DNA from: Alphaproteobacteria bacterium
Lineage (GTDB): Bacteria; Myxococcota_A; UBA796; GCA-2862545
Reading direction: 5' to 3'
Length of the DNA: 48,795 nucleotides
Assembly: GCA_020632875.1 (NCBI GenBank)
Contig: JACKET010000028.1
Location: forward strand, 1-48,795
The stretch's first letter is position 1. Each line of letters starts with the position of its first letter. The notes under the pieces were generated by a model. The model ran no database searches and had not been told where the DNA came from. It saw nothing but the letters and a program-made list of their open reading frames with translations. Positions 8,039 to 15,856 of the stretch are shown piece after piece. The position numbers and the translations under genes were made by a program.

Positions 8039-9361
8039 TCATCCTTCGAAGCGTTCGATCTTGGGCACGATCCCGAAGCGGATCCCGATCCCCGAGTAGT
8101 TGCGCAGGTTGTCGCGCTGCCAGTGCCCGTGGAGCTCGACCAGCCCCTGGAATCCGGCGATCTCGAGCACGCCGTAGCCCGCGCTGCCCGCGAAGCCGCC
8201 GCCCATGCCGAAGCCGGGCGCCTCGGCCTGAGACTGCTGCTGCTCGCGGAACACGTCGGACTGGCCCTCGTCGACCCAGTCCGCGAAGCCGGTCGCCGTG
8301 CCCGCGACGACGCCCCAGGTCGGGCCCGCCGCGAAGCGGAACGCGCCCGGACGCACCACACCCGCGCCCCAGACCGTGATCTGGTTGAGCCGGCTGCCGA
8401 ACATCCGGCGGTAGTTCACCGTGGCCGCGACGCCCATCTCGGGCGCCCGGTACGTGAGGCCGACCTCGCCACCCGCCGTGATGTCGATGTTCGGGGTGTT
8501 GAACATCGCGATGTCTTTCGGCTGCCGGATGGTCGGCAGGCACGCATCCTGGCCGTTCGCGTCGGTGACGAGCGCGTCGGGATTGCCGTTGCACGGGTAG
8601 TCGGGGTCGCTCGGACGGCCGACCACCGGGCCGCGGAGCAGATCCTCGTCGGGCGCGTCGGTGCGGTAGATCGGGCCCTTGGGCGAGCCGGATCCGAAGA
8701 AGCCCGTGCCGATGAACGCGATGGGGCCGACCCAGTTGATGAGCCCCTGGTCGGAGAAGTCGTCTCCGCCGCCCGTGCCGCCGGTGGTCTTCGGGCCCTT
8801 GCCCTTGCCGACCACGACCTCCTGCCACTCGGGCCCGGCCTCGACCGAGAACTCCTTGTCGGCGACCTTGTACGGACCGCCGATGGGCAGCATGCCCTTG
8901 AACGAGCCCGTGCCCTCCATGACCGACTGGGCGTACTCGATGCTCTTGCGCTGATCGGGGGCGAAGGGCATCTGCTCGCGGAGCAGCGCGGCACGACGAC
9001 GGGCATCGCCGCGGACCTCGACGCGGCCGTAGTTCTCGTTCAGCTGGGACAGCGTGCTGGCGAGCTCTTCCTGCGGATCGATCTTCTGCGCGGCATCGAG
9101 ACGCTCGTACATCTCGTACGTCTTGCCGAGGTTCTTCGCCGACTCGGCGCCGAGGCTGTACTGCTCGAACTCGAGCGTGCACTTCGTGCGCAGCAGCTCG
9201 CCGTACTTCCGCTCGACGCCCGACCACGCATTCTTCTGGGCGAGGTTCGCGATCTCGTCCGCGAGGCGCAACCGCTCGGCCTCGTCACACGCGAACGCCG
9301 CACGCGGGGCCAGCCAGGCCAGTGCGATGGCTGCCGTGAGCACTCTCGAGGTTGTGGACAT
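8039..9361 (-). CDS. Exported protein with helical N-domain and outer-membrane-like C-domain
   Basis: 440 residues. MSTTSRVLTAAIALAWLAPRAAFA is a signal peptide. The ATG at 9361 has GAGGAGG just upstream; an alternative ATG at 9379 overlaps the ATPase stop. Residues 25 to about 190 are helical, with LADEIANLAQKNAWSGVERK, and end in a beta module containing GMLPIGGPYKVADKEFSVE. This whole segment recurs in the protein at 37370-38722. After a Gly/Thr-rich linker come alternating-hydrophobic strands and turns (VGLTYRAPEMGVAATVNY, GYGVLEIAGFQGLVELHG, GIGIRFGIVP), as in an outer-membrane beta-barrel, although the last residue is Gly rather than an aromatic. The function is unknown. It follows the ABC ATPases by 14 bases in the same operon. 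Confidence 0.85.
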   Translation of the reverse strand: MSTTSRVLTAAIALAWLAPRAAFACDEAERLRLADEIANLAQKNAWSGVERKYGELLRTKCTLEFEQYSLGAESAKNLGKTYEMYERLDAAQKIDPQEELASTLSQLNENYGRVEVRGDARRRAALLREQMPFAPDQRKSIEYAQSVMEGTGSFKGMLPIGGPYKVADKEFSVEAGPEWQEVVVGKGKGPKTTGGTGGGDDFSDQGLINWVGPIAFIGTGFFGSGSPKGPIYRTDAPDEDLLRGPVVGRPSDPDYPCNGNPDALVTDANGQDACLPTIRQPKDIAMFNTPNIDITAGGEVGLTYRAPEMGVAATVNYRRMFGSRLNQITVWGAGVVRPGAFRFAAGPTWGVVAGTATGFADWVDEGQSDVFREQQQSQAEAPGFGMGGGFAGSAGYGVLEIAGFQGLVELHGHWQRDNLRNYSGIGIRFGIVPKIERFEG

Positions 9362-9375
9362 CGGGCCTCCTCGGC

Positions 9376-10173
9376 TCATTGTGCCGTGGATTGGGAGAGG
9401 TCGTGTTCGCCCCAGGGGTCGAACAGCATCTTCGCGTACGGATGGGAGGGTTCCCCTTCCGGCAATTGTAGTTCCTCGATGACGCGTCCTTCCAGCATCA
9501 CCATCGCACGATTGCACCACTTCCGTGCCTGGGGCATGTCGTGGGTGACGAGGATGCAGCCCGCGCCGTCGGGGAGGTTCTCGATCAGGTCTTCGAGCAC
9601 GGACTCCTGGCGGTCGGGGTCGAGGCCGCTCGTCGGCTCGTCGGCCACCACCAGGGAGGGGCGAAGCGCGAAGACGCGCGCCAGCGTCACGCGACGCTGC
9701 TCGCCGCCGCTCATCTCGCGGGGCAATGCCGCGAGGCGCGCGCCGAGCCCGAGCTTCTCGAGCATCTCGGTCCCCTGCTTCACAGCAGCAGCATGCCCGA
9801 CCCCACCGAGGACCGTCAGGGATTCGACCACGTGCTCGAGCGCCGTCTGCTGAGGATCGAGGGCGGACAGCGCATCCTGCGGGATGTACTGGTAGCTGCG
9901 GCGGAGCGGGCGGCGCCGGGCCTCGGACAGCGACGACCACGGCTTGCCCTCGAGGAGGATCTCGCCGCGGGAGACCTGCTCGAGGCCGAGGATGCAGCGG
10001 CTCAGCGTGGTCTTGCCGGACCCGGACTGCCCGACCAGCGCGAGGACCTCGCCCGGGTGGACCTCGAGGCTCACGTCGACCACCGCGTTGACCTCGCGGG
10101 ACGGCGACCACGGCCACGTGCCCTTCTGCTCGAAGGTCTTGTAGACCCCCTTCACCTCGACCACGGCGGTCAC
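9376..10173 (-). CDS. ABC transporter ATPase, oligopeptide type (DppF/OppF-like)
   Basis: 265 residues from a GTG at 10173 in a GTGA overlap with the preceding stop. All nucleotide-binding motifs are present: Walker A GQSGSGKT (near residue 50), Q-loop YIPQDALSALDP, signature MSGGEQRR, Walker B LVVADEPTSGLDP and switch His VTHD. The DALSALDP phrase and the SHPYAKMLFDP tail are typical of dipeptide/oligopeptide (Dpp/Opp) ATPases. It should hydrolyse ATP at the inner face of the membrane to drive uptake through the two permeases encoded upstream. It pairs with the second ATPase gene directly before it. Confidence 0.93.
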   Translation of the reverse strand: MTAVVEVKGVYKTFEQKGTWPWSPSREVNAVVDVSLEVHPGEVLALVGQSGSGKTTLSRCILGLEQVSRGEILLEGKPWSSLSEARRRPLRRSYQYIPQDALSALDPQQTALEHVVESLTVLGGVGHAAAVKQGTEMLEKLGLGARLAALPREMSGGEQRRVTLARVFALRPSLVVADEPTSGLDPDRQESVLEDLIENLPDGAGCILVTHDMPQARKWCNRAMVMLEGRVIEELQLPEGEPSHPYAKMLFDPWGEHDLSQSTAQ

Positions 10174-10946
10174 TGCTGGGCCTCGCGATGCTTGATCGGG
10201 CGGTCGGACAACGTGGGATCGGGCGCGTCGTGCCCGACGCGGACGACGTGGTCGGCGCACCGGCGGACGGTGTCCATGTTGTGGCTGATGAGCATCAGGC
10301 CGACGCCGTGGTACTCCGCGACCTTGAGCATGAGCTCGTTGACCACGCGGCGGAGCACCGGATCGAGGCCGGTCTCGGGCTCGTCGGCGATCATGATGCG
10401 CGGCTGGGGCGCGATGGCGATGGCGAGGGCCGCGCGCTGCGCCATGCCGCCGGAGAGCTCGCTCGGCAGGGCCGCGGAGGCCCGCGGAGGCAGGCCGACC
10501 TCGGCCAGCACGTCGCGGATGGCGGTGACCACGCTGTTCGGCTTGTTCTCGCGGCGCGCGATGGCGATGGCGAGCTGATGGCCGATCGTGCGCCCGGGAT
10601 TGAGCGCGGAGGACGCGGACTGCGGGCTGTAGGTGACGTATCCCCCGCGGTACTTCGCCGTGTGCCGCATCAGCCGGCGCTGAGCGGCCATCCCCTTGCC
10701 GTGCACGCCGTCGAAGATGTTCGTCTGGTCGATCTGCGGGTACACGAGCTTGCCCCGCACGAGGCCGGGCTCGACGTCGAGCACGCCCATGCACGCCCGC
10801 GCGGACAGCGACTTGCCCGAGCCCGAGTGCCCGACGACCGCGGTGACCTTGCCCGCGTAGACCTCGGCCGCGACGCCATCGACCAGGAACCGATCCGGCG
10901 TGCGGATCGCGAGATCCTCGAGCACCAGCAGGGTCTCGTGGCTCAT
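10170..10946 (-). CDS. ABC transporter ATPase, oligopeptide type (DppD/OppD-like)
   Basis: 258 residues, with the ATG at 10946 overlapping the permease stop (ATGA). Visible motifs are Walker A GHSGSGKS, Q-loop region TYSPQSASSALNPGRTIG, signature LSGGMAQR, Walker B IMIADEPETGLDP and His-switch ISHN, in which the usual Asp after His is Asn. It is shorter than classical OppD (about 330 residues) and lacks the C-terminal extension with the Fe-S-type cysteines. It forms a heterodimer with the next ATPase in known systems. The SPQSASSALNP variant at the Q-loop again marks the Dpp/Opp family. Confidence 0.92.
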   Translation of the reverse strand: MSHETLLVLEDLAIRTPDRFLVDGVAAEVYAGKVTAVVGHSGSGKSLSARACMGVLDVEPGLVRGKLVYPQIDQTNIFDGVHGKGMAAQRRLMRHTAKYRGGYVTYSPQSASSALNPGRTIGHQLAIAIARRENKPNSVVTAIRDVLAEVGLPPRASAALPSELSGGMAQRAALAIAIAPQPRIMIADEPETGLDPVLRRVVNELMLKVAEYHGVGLMLISHNMDTVRRCADHVVRVGHDAPDPTLSDRPIKHREAQQ

Positions 10947-11797
10947 CGGGCCCTCGCAGCGAGGCGGAAGGACTGCGCGATGAACGCGGTGAGCGCGATG
11001 AGCGCGAGGCTCAGCACCACCGCGTGGCCCAGGTGCCGGTCGAGGATCCAGGAGTACCCGAGGTAGAGCAGCTCGGCCCACGAGTTGAGGCTCTCGGCGT
11101 GGGTGAAGCTCGGCGCATTGGAGGCGAGCGCGAGGTAGGACAGCGCGATCTCCAGGAAGACGACCTGCATCATGACATCGGCGCCCTGCCGCACGATGAC
11201 CGGACGCAGGTTGAGCCACACCACATGGTAGAGGTAGATGCGCCCCGCAGAGAAGCCGTGTGCGCGCAGCGCTTCGACGAACCGCGCACCGCCGAGGCGC
11301 CCTGCGCTGGCGGCCGCCTCGTCCATCGCCGCGGGGCTCGCGAGCAGCGCCCAGACGAGCGCGATGGGCAGCAGGTACTTGTAGTCGTAGGGCAGCAGCA
11401 GGGCGATGACGAGCACGACCACCATGCGCGGCAGCGCGCCGGTGATCTCGCCGAACGCCTGGAGCACGGTGTCGAGCCAGCCGATGTCGGCGCAGCGCAC
11501 GAGACCCGCGAGCGTGGCGAGCGCCATGACCATCAGGCCCGCGATGGCCGACGGGATCGCGACGATCGACGCGCCCTGCAGGGCCAGCTCGTGAAGCGGG
11601 ATGCCGTACTCGTTCGTGCCGAACGGCGGAGCCTCGAAGAACCCGAGCCCACCGACGGTCTGGCCGAACTCGTCTTTCGCGACCTTCTCGAGGTCGGGCG
11701 GCGAGAGGAACTCGGGCGCCATCCACCCCGCGATGACGAGCCCGAGGAACAGCGTGCCGCCGATGATCAGCCAGGGAAGCCGTGCTGCGCGGTTCAT
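10943..11797 (-). CDS. ABC transporter permease, DppC-like
   Basis: 284 residues, with ATG in an ATGA overlap with the preceding permease gene. An N-terminal anchor helix (LPWLIIGGTLFLGLVIAGW) precedes a periplasmic stretch containing FEAPPFGTNEYGIPLHEL, which matches the HxxGTDxxGRD segment of DppC/OppC permeases in a divergent form. Five more hydrophobic segments follow. The cytoplasmic coupling loop ARFVEALRAHGFSAGRIYLYHV corresponds to the EAA motif (EAA---G---I). It builds half of the transmembrane channel with the upstream permease. Confidence 0.9.
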   Translation of the reverse strand: MNRAARLPWLIIGGTLFLGLVIAGWMAPEFLSPPDLEKVAKDEFGQTVGGLGFFEAPPFGTNEYGIPLHELALQGASIVAIPSAIAGLMVMALATLAGLVRCADIGWLDTVLQAFGEITGALPRMVVVLVIALLLPYDYKYLLPIALVWALLASPAAMDEAAASAGRLGGARFVEALRAHGFSAGRIYLYHVVWLNLRPVIVRQGADVMMQVVFLEIALSYLALASNAPSFTHAESLNSWAELLYLGYSWILDRHLGHAVVLSLALIALTAFIAQSFRLAARAR

Positions 11798-12723
11798 GCC
11801 ACCGCCTCTTCGAGCACGCCCTTCGGGCTGCGGCGGACGTACAGGGCCACCGCGATCTCGGACAGGGCCTGGGTGAGCATCAGGGCGCCGGAGAAGGCCG
11901 AGAACGCGAAGGTGGCCGCGAGCACCACGCCGAAGTCCTGCTTCAGCGTGCCATCCCACAGGAGCTGGCCGAGGCCGGGGATGCCGCAGACGACCTCGAC
12001 CACGACGGCCCCGGAGAGGACGTGCAGCACGCGGCCCCGCATCTGCCCGATCATCGCGGGCAGCACGTTCGGCAGGGCGTTCGCGAGCACGGTCTCGCCG
12101 CGGAGGAGCGCGATCTGCACGTACCGCTGCTTCACCTCTTCTTCGAACACCGAGCGCGTGCCGGACACCGCGCCGGCGAACGCACCGTCGGCGACGCCGA
12201 GCACCAGACCGCCGAGCAGGACCTTGGTGAGGTCGGCCGTGTCGCCGCCGAACGCGCCCCACGTGATGGTGACGTACGCCGCGACGAGCAGCGCGAGGAT
12301 GACGGCCGGCGCGACGCCGATGGCGTTCCACACGTAGTCGAGCGCCTTCGGCATCCACCCGAGCGCGGCGAGCACGGTGCCGAGCACCAGGGGCACGAGC
12401 GCGACCCCCACGACCATGGCGGTCCAGGGGATGGAGGCGACCATCTCGTCGTACACGGGGCTGCCGGCCATGAGGGTCCAGCTGCGGCCGAAGTCGCCCG
12501 TGACGGCCTTCTTCATCCACTCGACGTAGAAGTGGAGGGCGCCCTGGTCGAGGCCCCAGCGAGCGGCGAGCGCGTCGCGGCCGTCACAGGCGCCGGGCGG
12601 ACAGATGATCGACGCCGGGTCGCCGGGCAGCGCCCACAGGGCGCCGGTGATGAGGGCGGGCACGACGAGAGGCAGCAGGATGGCCGCAATCAGCCGCACC
12701 AGCGGACGCATCCACCACTTCAA
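11794..12723 (-). CDS. ABC transporter permease, DppB-like
   Basis: 309 residues from a TTG at 12723, preferred because GGAGGAG lies about seven bases before it; an ATG at 12711 is the alternative. The N-terminal helix is followed by GLDQGALHFYVEWMKKAVTGDFGRSW, which is the classic DppB/OppB pattern (GLDxPxxxxYxxxLxxxxxGDLGxS). The EAA-type loop reads YVQIALLRGETVLANALPNVLPA. The late stretch VVVEVVCGIPGLGQLL matches the family's VE-x-x-F-x-IPGLG signature. The substrate is probably a peptide-like or amphiphilic compound, but the sequence does not tell. It lies 195 bases downstream of the solute-binding protein gene, the largest gap in the operon. Confidence 0.92.
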   Translation of the reverse strand: MKWWMRPLVRLIAAILLPLVVPALITGALWALPGDPASIICPPGACDGRDALAARWGLDQGALHFYVEWMKKAVTGDFGRSWTLMAGSPVYDEMVASIPWTAMVVGVALVPLVLGTVLAALGWMPKALDYVWNAIGVAPAVILALLVAAYVTITWGAFGGDTADLTKVLLGGLVLGVADGAFAGAVSGTRSVFEEEVKQRYVQIALLRGETVLANALPNVLPAMIGQMRGRVLHVLSGAVVVEVVCGIPGLGQLLWDGTLKQDFGVVLAATFAFSAFSGALMLTQALSEIAVALYVRRSPKGVLEEAVA

Positions 12724-12918
12724 ACCGTCGCTCCTCCTCTCGGTTCCCGGACCGCCGAATCATACAGCAGCAACACGTCCCGTGTCGCGTGGGGACGGGC
12801 CTGTCCACGGTGTCGGGCGCCTTTCGCGGCGCTTCGCGGGGCCCCGACGTCGAGAGCCCGGCCGACGACGTCGACCGGGCTCCCTCCGCGGCTCGCTACG
12901 GGCCCGTGTGGGCCGCGG
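12724..12918. other. 195-base intergenic gap inside the operon, with a hairpin
   Basis: No gene is visible here. GAGCCCGG at 12854-12861 pairs with CCGGGCTC at 12875-12882 across a 13-base loop that itself contains the palindrome GACGTC. The stem begins 37 bases after the stop of the solute-binding protein gene. It could act as a partial terminator or RNA-stabilising stem giving more binding protein than membrane components, as is common in ABC operons. The permease's GGAGGAG ribosome site lies at the left edge of the gap. Confidence 0.4.
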
Positions 12919-14490
12919 CTACAGCCGCCAGCCGTCGAACTCGGTGAAGTAGAAGAACGGCGAGATGGTGTTGTTCCGGACCTCGTTCCGCCAGGCGCTC
13001 TTCGTGTCGAGCTTCCAGAGGAAGATGTAGGGCAGGTCGCGGGCGAGGTACTCGTGCAGCTCGTGGTACGCGTCCTGCGCCTCGGTGTCGGTCTTCGCAG
13101 CGTCGTACCGGGTGAGGATGCCGTCGACGTCGGCGTTCGAGTAGTTGAAGATGTTGAGGGCACCCTGCCCGCCCGTGCGGGTGTGGAACATCGGGTTGAC
13201 CTCTTCGACCACGCCGAACGACCACTTGCCGATGAGCGCGTCGAACTGGTCGCTCAGGCGACCCGTGACGGCCCGGGTGACCCAGTCGTCGTAGGGAACA
13301 CGGAAGACCTGGCGATCGAACCCGCCTTCCTGGAGCTGGTTGCCGATCTGGTTCAGCAGGTCTTTCGCCTCGGAGTCGAGCGGGGCGTTCATGCCGATGC
13401 GCAGGGTGATCGGCTCGCCGCCGAGGATCCAGCGACCCGCCTGCTCTTGCGCCCCGGCTTCTTTCATCAGCTCGGCGGCCTTCGCGCGATCCGCCCGCGG
13501 ACGCGGCTTGATCGAGCGGTTGTAGTACGGCGAGGAGCCGACGAACGGACCGCTGACGAACTCGCAGGGCGAGTTGGCCTCTTCGGCCTTCACGCCGATC
13601 GTGAGCTCGCGGAGCTGCGTGCGGTCGACGGTGTGCTCGATGGCCGCGCGCACCTTCTGGCTCGAGAGCGCGCCCTTGTTCGTGTTCAGCGCGATGAACC
13701 ACCACGACCGCAGGTCGTAGGACTTGAGCGCCACGTCGTCGGACGCGCGGACATCGGGCCGGTGCTGCGGAGCGACCGCGATGACGCCGTGCACGCCGCC
13801 CGTGAGCAGCGTACGCACCTGGACGAACGGGTCGCCGCCCTCCTGGGCCTGGGCCTGGAGGATCTTGGCGTTGTGGTGCGCGTTCGGCATCGCCGTGAAC
13901 GTGACGGCCTGGCGCCCCTTCGCACCCTTCATCGGGCCCGTGCCCACGGGGCGCGAGCTGAAGTCGAGGTCGGGCGAGACCTCGGTGCTGTCGAACATGT
14001 GGGCGGGCAGCACGCTGAACGCCACGCGCTCGCGCGGGTTGTGGAACGGCTTCACGAACTTGATGACGGCGCTGTTCTCCTTCTTGAAGGACTCACAGCC
14101 GACGATCGACTCCCGGTAGGGCTTCGCGATGGGCGAAGGCGTCTTCGGGTTCAGCATCGCGTCGACCGTGAAGCACACGTCGTCGGGGCCGAAGTTCTTC
14201 CCGTCGTGCCACTTGACGCCTTCCTTCAGGTAGATCTTGAGGCCGTTGCCCTCTTCGACCTTCTGCCACTTGGCGACGAGGTTGCTCTTCAGCTCGTTCG
14301 TGATGGCGGAGCGGTAGAAGAGACGGTCGAACACGAGCTCGTGGGTGCGCTTGTCGACCATCCCCCGCGAGAACAGCGGGTTCATGGTGGTCGGCAACGA
14401 CTCCTCGTAGAAGGAGATCGAGCTCCCCGCGAGCATGGTGATCCCGGCACAGAGCCCGATCGCCGAAATCAGGTGGCGTACGCGCGACAT
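12919..14490 (-). CDS. Family 5 extracellular solute-binding protein (oligopeptide-type)
   Basis: 523 residues, with ATG at 14490 and GGAGAA upstream. The N-terminus MSRVRHLISAIGLCAGITMLAGSS is a Sec signal; there is no Cys at the cleavage region, so the protein looks freely periplasmic rather than a lipoprotein. The mature start ESLPTTMNPLFSRGMVDKRT matches the SBP_bac_5 opening, and VFDRLFYR, WHDGKNFGPDDVCFTVDAML and SQKVRAAIEHTVDR match its conserved blocks. It delivers substrate to the two permeases encoded after it. The ligand is not predictable; Dpp/Opp-type proteins bind peptides, nickel, murein fragments and others. It starts 13 bases after the lipoprotein gene, so it belongs to the envelope-gene operon rather than standing alone. 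Confidence 0.93.
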   Translation of the reverse strand: MSRVRHLISAIGLCAGITMLAGSSISFYEESLPTTMNPLFSRGMVDKRTHELVFDRLFYRSAITNELKSNLVAKWQKVEEGNGLKIYLKEGVKWHDGKNFGPDDVCFTVDAMLNPKTPSPIAKPYRESIVGCESFKKENSAVIKFVKPFHNPRERVAFSVLPAHMFDSTEVSPDLDFSSRPVGTGPMKGAKGRQAVTFTAMPNAHHNAKILQAQAQEGGDPFVQVRTLLTGGVHGVIAVAPQHRPDVRASDDVALKSYDLRSWWFIALNTNKGALSSQKVRAAIEHTVDRTQLRELTIGVKAEEANSPCEFVSGPFVGSSPYYNRSIKPRPRADRAKAAELMKEAGAQEQAGRWILGGEPITLRIGMNAPLDSEAKDLLNQIGNQLQEGGFDRQVFRVPYDDWVTRAVTGRLSDQFDALIGKWSFGVVEEVNPMFHTRTGGQGALNIFNYSNADVDGILTRYDAAKTDTEAQDAYHELHEYLARDLPYIFLWKLDTKSAWRNEVRNNTISPFFYFTEFDGWRL

Positions 14491-14503
14491 GTTCGCGTTC
14501 TCC

Positions 14504-15856
14504 TCACATCCCAGGGGTTTCGACCCGCTCACGACCGACGCGCAGGGCCAGGACATCCAGGCCATACCGGGCGGCTTCGAGAGAGGGATAGAAGTTCGAG
14601 TGCGTGTGGATGATCTCCTGGGCTCGCGAAGGATACCGATTTCCCGCATCCCACGCTGCCAGTGACATCAGTGCGACAGCACAACCCGTGTGCTCGTTAC
14701 TTGCATCCTTCGCGAGAAGGCGCAGCTTTCCGCCTTCCTCGCGGTCGCCTTCGGCCTCGGCCACCAGCGCGAGATTCCGCAGCAGGCCCGTGTAGGCGAT
14801 GTCGGCGAAGATGCGGTGGTGGCGCTGCACCTCGTTGCCGGTCTTCGCGGAGCTGTGCGACACGATCGCATCGCGGAGCGCGGTGGCGACATCGACGGCC
14901 GACTCGGCGTTCACCTTGCCGTCGCGACGCGAGAGGCTCGCGAGGTAGGCAGTGAGCGACGCGTCTTTGTGGGCGTCGACCGCCGCGGCGCCCTTCGCGC
15001 CCAGCAGATCCGCGAGGAACAGGCCGTCGGCCGGCACGAGCATGTCGGACGCGTACAGGAAGGGCATCGACAGCTCGCCGCCCTTCACCGCACCCTCGAC
15101 CGGGAACCGGTACCGCACGGAGTACACGTCGACCATCGGAGCGGCGTCACCCGCCGCGGCCCGAGCGGTCGCCTCGTGCCAGAGCGCCAGCGCGACCAGC
15201 GAGCCCGGATCGCCCATCGGCTGGGCGAGGTCGCCCTCGGCGCGGATGGGCAGCTCGTAGTGCGGTGCATCGGCGATCACCGGCCACTGGCCGGGGGTCG
15301 GCGGCGGCAGCTCGACGGGCAGCGCGGAGAGGTCGGGCGGCCAGGTGGCGCCCGACGCGAGCCAGGCCTTCCACGGTGCGTGCCACGACGCGGTGACGTC
15401 GTCGACGCCATCGAGCCGGGCGCTCGCCTCGCGGGCCTTCTCGAGATCGCCCTGCAGCGCGTAGCCCACCGAGAGGAGGTGCGCGGCACCGACGGGGTCG
15501 GTCTCCTGCGGGGTCTTGGCGTAGGTCTCGATCGCAGCGTTCGCCATGAGCAGCGCGGCCTGCTTGAACAGGGACGCCGCTTCGGCGTGGGCGCGCGCGG
15601 CCCCCACTCCACTGCCGAGCTGCTCGACGGATTCGCGGTAGTTGCGGCTCTGCACGAGGGTCACCCAGCCCGGGGACTGGTAGTCCGCGAAGGACTCGAC
15701 CGTTGCGAACTGCACGGGCCAGCTCGCGTCGACACGCTCGGCCGAGAGCTCACCGGAAACGTCGGCGACGGGATCGGGCTTCTCGGCGCTTCCGCCCGTG
15801 CAGCCCGAGAGCCACAGGAGCGTCGTGAGCGCGCCCACACCCAGGGTCTTCTTCAT
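14504..15856 (-). CDS. Predicted lipoprotein, helical-repeat, unknown function
   Basis: 450 residues. MKKTLGVGALTTLLWLSGCTGG carries a lipobox (LSGC). The mature protein is Ala-rich and helical, with TPR-like segments (AASLFKQAALLMANAAIETY, AHLLSVGYALQGDLEKAREA) and a central Pro-rich break (LPVELPPPTPGQWP). The start codon shares one base with the preceding stop (TGATG), so translation is coupled to the coiled-coil protein gene. No family is recognised. Its place between the coiled-coil protein and the solute-binding protein suggests an envelope scaffold; this is inference. Confidence 0.85.
   Translation of the reverse strand: MKKTLGVGALTTLLWLSGCTGGSAEKPDPVADVSGELSAERVDASWPVQFATVESFADYQSPGWVTLVQSRNYRESVEQLGSGVGAARAHAEAASLFKQAALLMANAAIETYAKTPQETDPVGAAHLLSVGYALQGDLEKAREASARLDGVDDVTASWHAPWKAWLASGATWPPDLSALPVELPPPTPGQWPVIADAPHYELPIRAEGDLAQPMGDPGSLVALALWHEATARAAAGDAAPMVDVYSVRYRFPVEGAVKGGELSMPFLYASDMLVPADGLFLADLLGAKGAAAVDAHKDASLTAYLASLSRRDGKVNAESAVDVATALRDAIVSHSSAKTGNEVQRHHRIFADIAYTGLLRNLALVAEAEGDREEGGKLRLLAKDASNEHTGCAVALMSLAAWDAGNRYPSRAQEIIHTHSNFYPSLEAARYGLDVLALRVGRERVETPGM

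Noticed and set aside
9362..9379. ATG at 9379 as start of the outer-membrane-like protein gene.
   Set aside because: It overlaps the ATPase stop (ATGA) and is possible, but the stronger GAGGAGG site lies between it and the ATG at 9361, which also gives a cleaner signal peptide.
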